A stretch of 43,288 nucleotides of DNA from DAOTYH01 sp034435015 (GTDB lineage: Bacteria > Chloroflexota > Anaerolineae > Aggregatilineales > UBA3940): positions 1-43,288 of the forward strand of contig DAOTYH010000041.1 of the NCBI GenBank assembly GCA_034435015.1, given 5' to 3'. Shown piece after piece: positions 41,400 to 43,288 of this stretch. The position numbers and the translations under genes are program-made. The notes under the pieces are model-generated. The model ran no database searches, was not told where the DNA came from, and saw only the letters and a program-made list of their open reading frames with translations. Numbering within the stretch: position 1 is the stretch's first letter; every line of letters begins with the position of its first letter.

Positions 41400-43288
41400 T
41401 CATTGTGCCGGCAACACGGTGAACAGCATCCCTGCACCGCGCCCGTACACCTCCGGGAAGTAGAACTCCTGCGCCACCGGCGGAATGACACGGAACGTCC
41501 CCACCACCCCCAGCCTGATCTGGTAGGTATACTGGTACGTGCCTGCCGGCAGATAGTCGGCAAAGAGCACCGCCTTCTCATCACGCAGGTCAGTCTGGGA
41601 GAACCACCACCAGCCCCACCCCTCTGCCAGCGGATCAGTTGGCTGGAGAACAGGCCGCTGACCAAGCACGCTCTCCGTCAGCAGGCCGACATCAATTGCC
41701 TCTGCACCTGCCGGATAGGGATCAGTCACCACGACATAGTACATGTCATGGGGAGCGATAATGGTCAACTCCACCGTCAGGATGTCGCCTACCCGCCCCT
41801 CCGTGACCGGCTGGCCGCTTGCATCCAGATAGCGCCGCGAGACGATCACGCCCCGGCTGAGCGGCTCCACTTCCTCGACCGGCAGATAAGCCGTCAGATG
41901 GGCGGTGTAGTACAGGCGGCCTGTCCCTTCGGCCCGTACAAAGGTCAGGCGGTTGACATGATCAGCTAACAGGTCGGTTACCCCGATAGTCACCTCAGTT
42001 GAGGTACGTACCGTCTCAGGGCTGGCCTGTCCGCTGGCATAAGACTGGCCGTTGAGCAGGAAATCCCAGCTATAGCTGGCATCCAGCTCACCGGTGGCAG
42101 TCATCCAGTCTGTCAGGCCGATCAGCGCCCACGCCGTTTCCTGTGTGGTCTCCCAATGGCCGCCCTGACGGGCCGCCATCAGCCAGCGCACAATGTTCGG
42201 CGCAAGATCACTGTTCGGCCAGAGCAGGGCAAAGGTATCAAGGATGATGGCGGTCGAACGGGTGTCCGTGTTCCAGTTCCACGAGTCGGGGCTGTCTTCT
42301 TCCCAGTGTGCGCCGGTAGCACTCAAGATGGCACTATTGGTCAGGTCAGACTGGAGTGTCACCAGCCGCCCGTCAGACGGGTCTATCATCCACAACGTTT
42401 GAGCCAGCAGTGCCTGCGCCCAGTGCTGTATACCAGCGCGGGCCTCGTAAAGCTGAACGGTACGACTCACATCCGGCTGGCCGGCTTTAGCCAGCACATA
42501 CAGGATATAAGCCTGCCGGTGCAGGGCATACTGGGCATCTAAAGTAGTGAGTGCCCCAAGCTCTCCTCTCAGGTAAGCAACAGCCCGCTGAACCGCCTGT
42601 TCATCCACAGCGATGCCCGCCTGCCTGACGGCCATCAGGCCCTGCACCACATAAGCTGTCACCGTTGGGTTGCTGGGGCTTTCCACAAACCAGCCCCAGC
42701 CGCCGTCTGCGTGTTGCTGGGCATACAGCTTTTGCAGACCGATACTGACCTGCCTCTGGAGGTTCGCCTCCAGCTCGGCGTTAGACAAGTTGAACCGCCG
42801 CAGTGTGACCAGCGTCAGCGCGTTTGGCAAGAACCTGCTGACGGTCTGCTCGGTACATTCATAGGGATAATGCTCCAGCCATGTCAGACCACTGAGCGTA
42901 GTGGCCGCCAGCGAGGGGTCAATCTGGACGGTCAAGTTCCCTTGTGTGACATCATAAGTCGGGGGCAGGACTACCCCCTCAACGCGCGAGCCGGCTTCAA
43001 TCAACTGGCCCGCCGTGCCGACTGTCTCCGGGACCTCATAGTGATAGACTGGCAGCATCTGGTTGTGATCGGGGTCGCCGACCGGCGGCCTGGAAGCATC
43101 GCTCAGCCCGCCGCCCGTCACGCTGAACACCAGATCAACCCATTCAGCATCGGCGTTGACCCTGACCGGCCAGCTCACCTCGACACGCCCGCCCGCCGGG
43201 ATAGAGACCCGTTGTTCAACGTCGCCCAGCGTCGTCACACCTTGCGCCTGAAGCGTGACAGTCGCATTGATGTCGTTCTCGGTGTTGT
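41400..43288 (-). CDS. Bacterial alpha-2-macroglobulin, C-terminal part
   Basis: The gene is open to the window end, so at least 629 residues are seen and the N-terminal portion is missing. The visible part begins in a beta-sandwich domain (NATVTLQAQG). It then shows the thioester region YECTEQTVSRFLPN, with Cys at 42855-42857 and the C-x-E-Q pattern of an internal thioester. The alpha/alpha thioester domain (GGWGWF, VTAYVVQGLMAV) and the final receptor-like sandwich follow. Such proteins trap proteases outside the cytoplasmic membrane. No penicillin-binding protein 1C gene is adjacent on the visible side. Confidence 0.85.
   Translation of the reverse strand, partial: NTENDINATVTLQAQGVTTLGDVEQRVSIPAGGRVEVSWPVRVNADAEWVDLVFSVTGGGLSDASRPPVGDPDHNQMLPVYHYEVPETVGTAGQLIEAGSRVEGVVLPPTYDVTQGNLTVQIDPSLAATTLSGLTWLEHYPYECTEQTVSRFLPNALTLVTLRRFNLSNAELEANLQRQVSIGLQKLYAQQHADGGWGWFVESPSNPTVTAYVVQGLMAVRQAGIAVDEQAVQRAVAYLRGELGALTTLDAQYALHRQAYILYVLAKAGQPDVSRTVQLYEARAGIQHWAQALLAQTLWMIDPSDGRLVTLQSDLTNSAILSATGAHWEEDSPDSWNWNTDTRSTAIILDTFALLWPNSDLAPNIVRWLMAARQGGHWETTQETAWALIGLTDWMTATGELDASYSWDFLLNGQSYASGQASPETVRTSTEVTIGVTDLLADHVNRLTFVRAEGTGRLYYTAHLTAYLPVEEVEPLSRGVIVSRRYLDASGQPVTEGRVGDILTVELTIIAPHDMYYVVVTDPYPAGAEAIDVGLLTESVLGQRPVLQPTDPLAEGWGWWWFSQTDLRDEKAVLFADYLPAGTYQYTYQIRLGVVGTFRVIPPVAQEFYFPEVYGRGAGMLFTVLPAQ

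Overview
This window looks like a chromosome segment of a Chloroflexota bacterium, most likely an Anaerolineae relative. That assignment is an inference. It rests on the moderately high G+C, secreted proteins with Pro/Thr linkers, SH3b-decorated and TPR or beta-propeller lipoproteins, an archaeal/eukaryote-type ProRS, FemAB-type enzymes, a bacterial alpha-2-macroglobulin and a histidine kinase with a multi-TM sensor. I saw no rRNA, tRNA, CRISPR array, insertion sequence or prophage gene. Gene density is high and GTG/TTG starts are common (atpB, atpF, nuoN, nuoA, the kinase, the TPR lipoprotein). Several promoter candidates share a TTGCNN -35 and a TATACT-like -10 with 17-18 bp spacing.

Layout. 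1-3.4 kb (+): a family 2 glycosyltransferase, an undecaprenyl-phosphate sugar transferase and an FHA protein. 3.4-8.3 kb (-): proS, a GH13 amylase and a secreted clan-A glycosidase with three SH3b repeats. 8.5-10.4 kb (+): a LOG-family protein and an overlapping TPR lipoprotein. 10.4-13.3 kb (-): rpsO-pnp in the classical order, with a terminator and a long pnp-leader hairpin between them. 13.4-14.5 kb: two small membrane proteins, one visibly A+T-rich. 14.5-20.6 kb (-): histidine kinase, murE, B12-binding mutase subunit, meaB and prs. 20.8-23.3 kb (-): atpI-atpB-atpE-atpF only, closed by an intrinsic terminator. The alpha, gamma, beta and epsilon genes are absent, and the b subunit carries what looks like only the C-terminal part of delta. 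23.4-33.2 kb (-): complex I membrane-arm genes in the order nuoA-H-J-K-L-M-M-N. 33.4-37.1 kb: a TolB-like lipoprotein, a divergent FemX-like protein and a tandem pair of unknown paralogues. 37.1-40.1 kb (-): desaturase, YjbQ, DinB and a PLP desulfhydrase-like operon. 40.1-43.3 kb (-): a second FemX-like protein and the C-terminal part of an alpha-2-macroglobulin that runs off the window.

The most striking element is the complex I block. It carries two full-length, divergent NuoM proteins next to a NuoL whose C-terminal lateral-helix region seems about 30 residues too long. That combination is the signature of the proposed four-pump ('2M') complex I. One NuoM has Leu where the conserved TM7 lysine should be. 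The quinone/Fe-S and NADH modules (NuoB-G, NuoI) are not here, and a strong intrinsic terminator separates nuoA from nuoH. Other points for follow-up are the split atp operon with its b/partial-delta fusion, the RNase III-like hairpin ahead of pnp, the unknown paralogue pair and a possible small RNA before the LOG gene.
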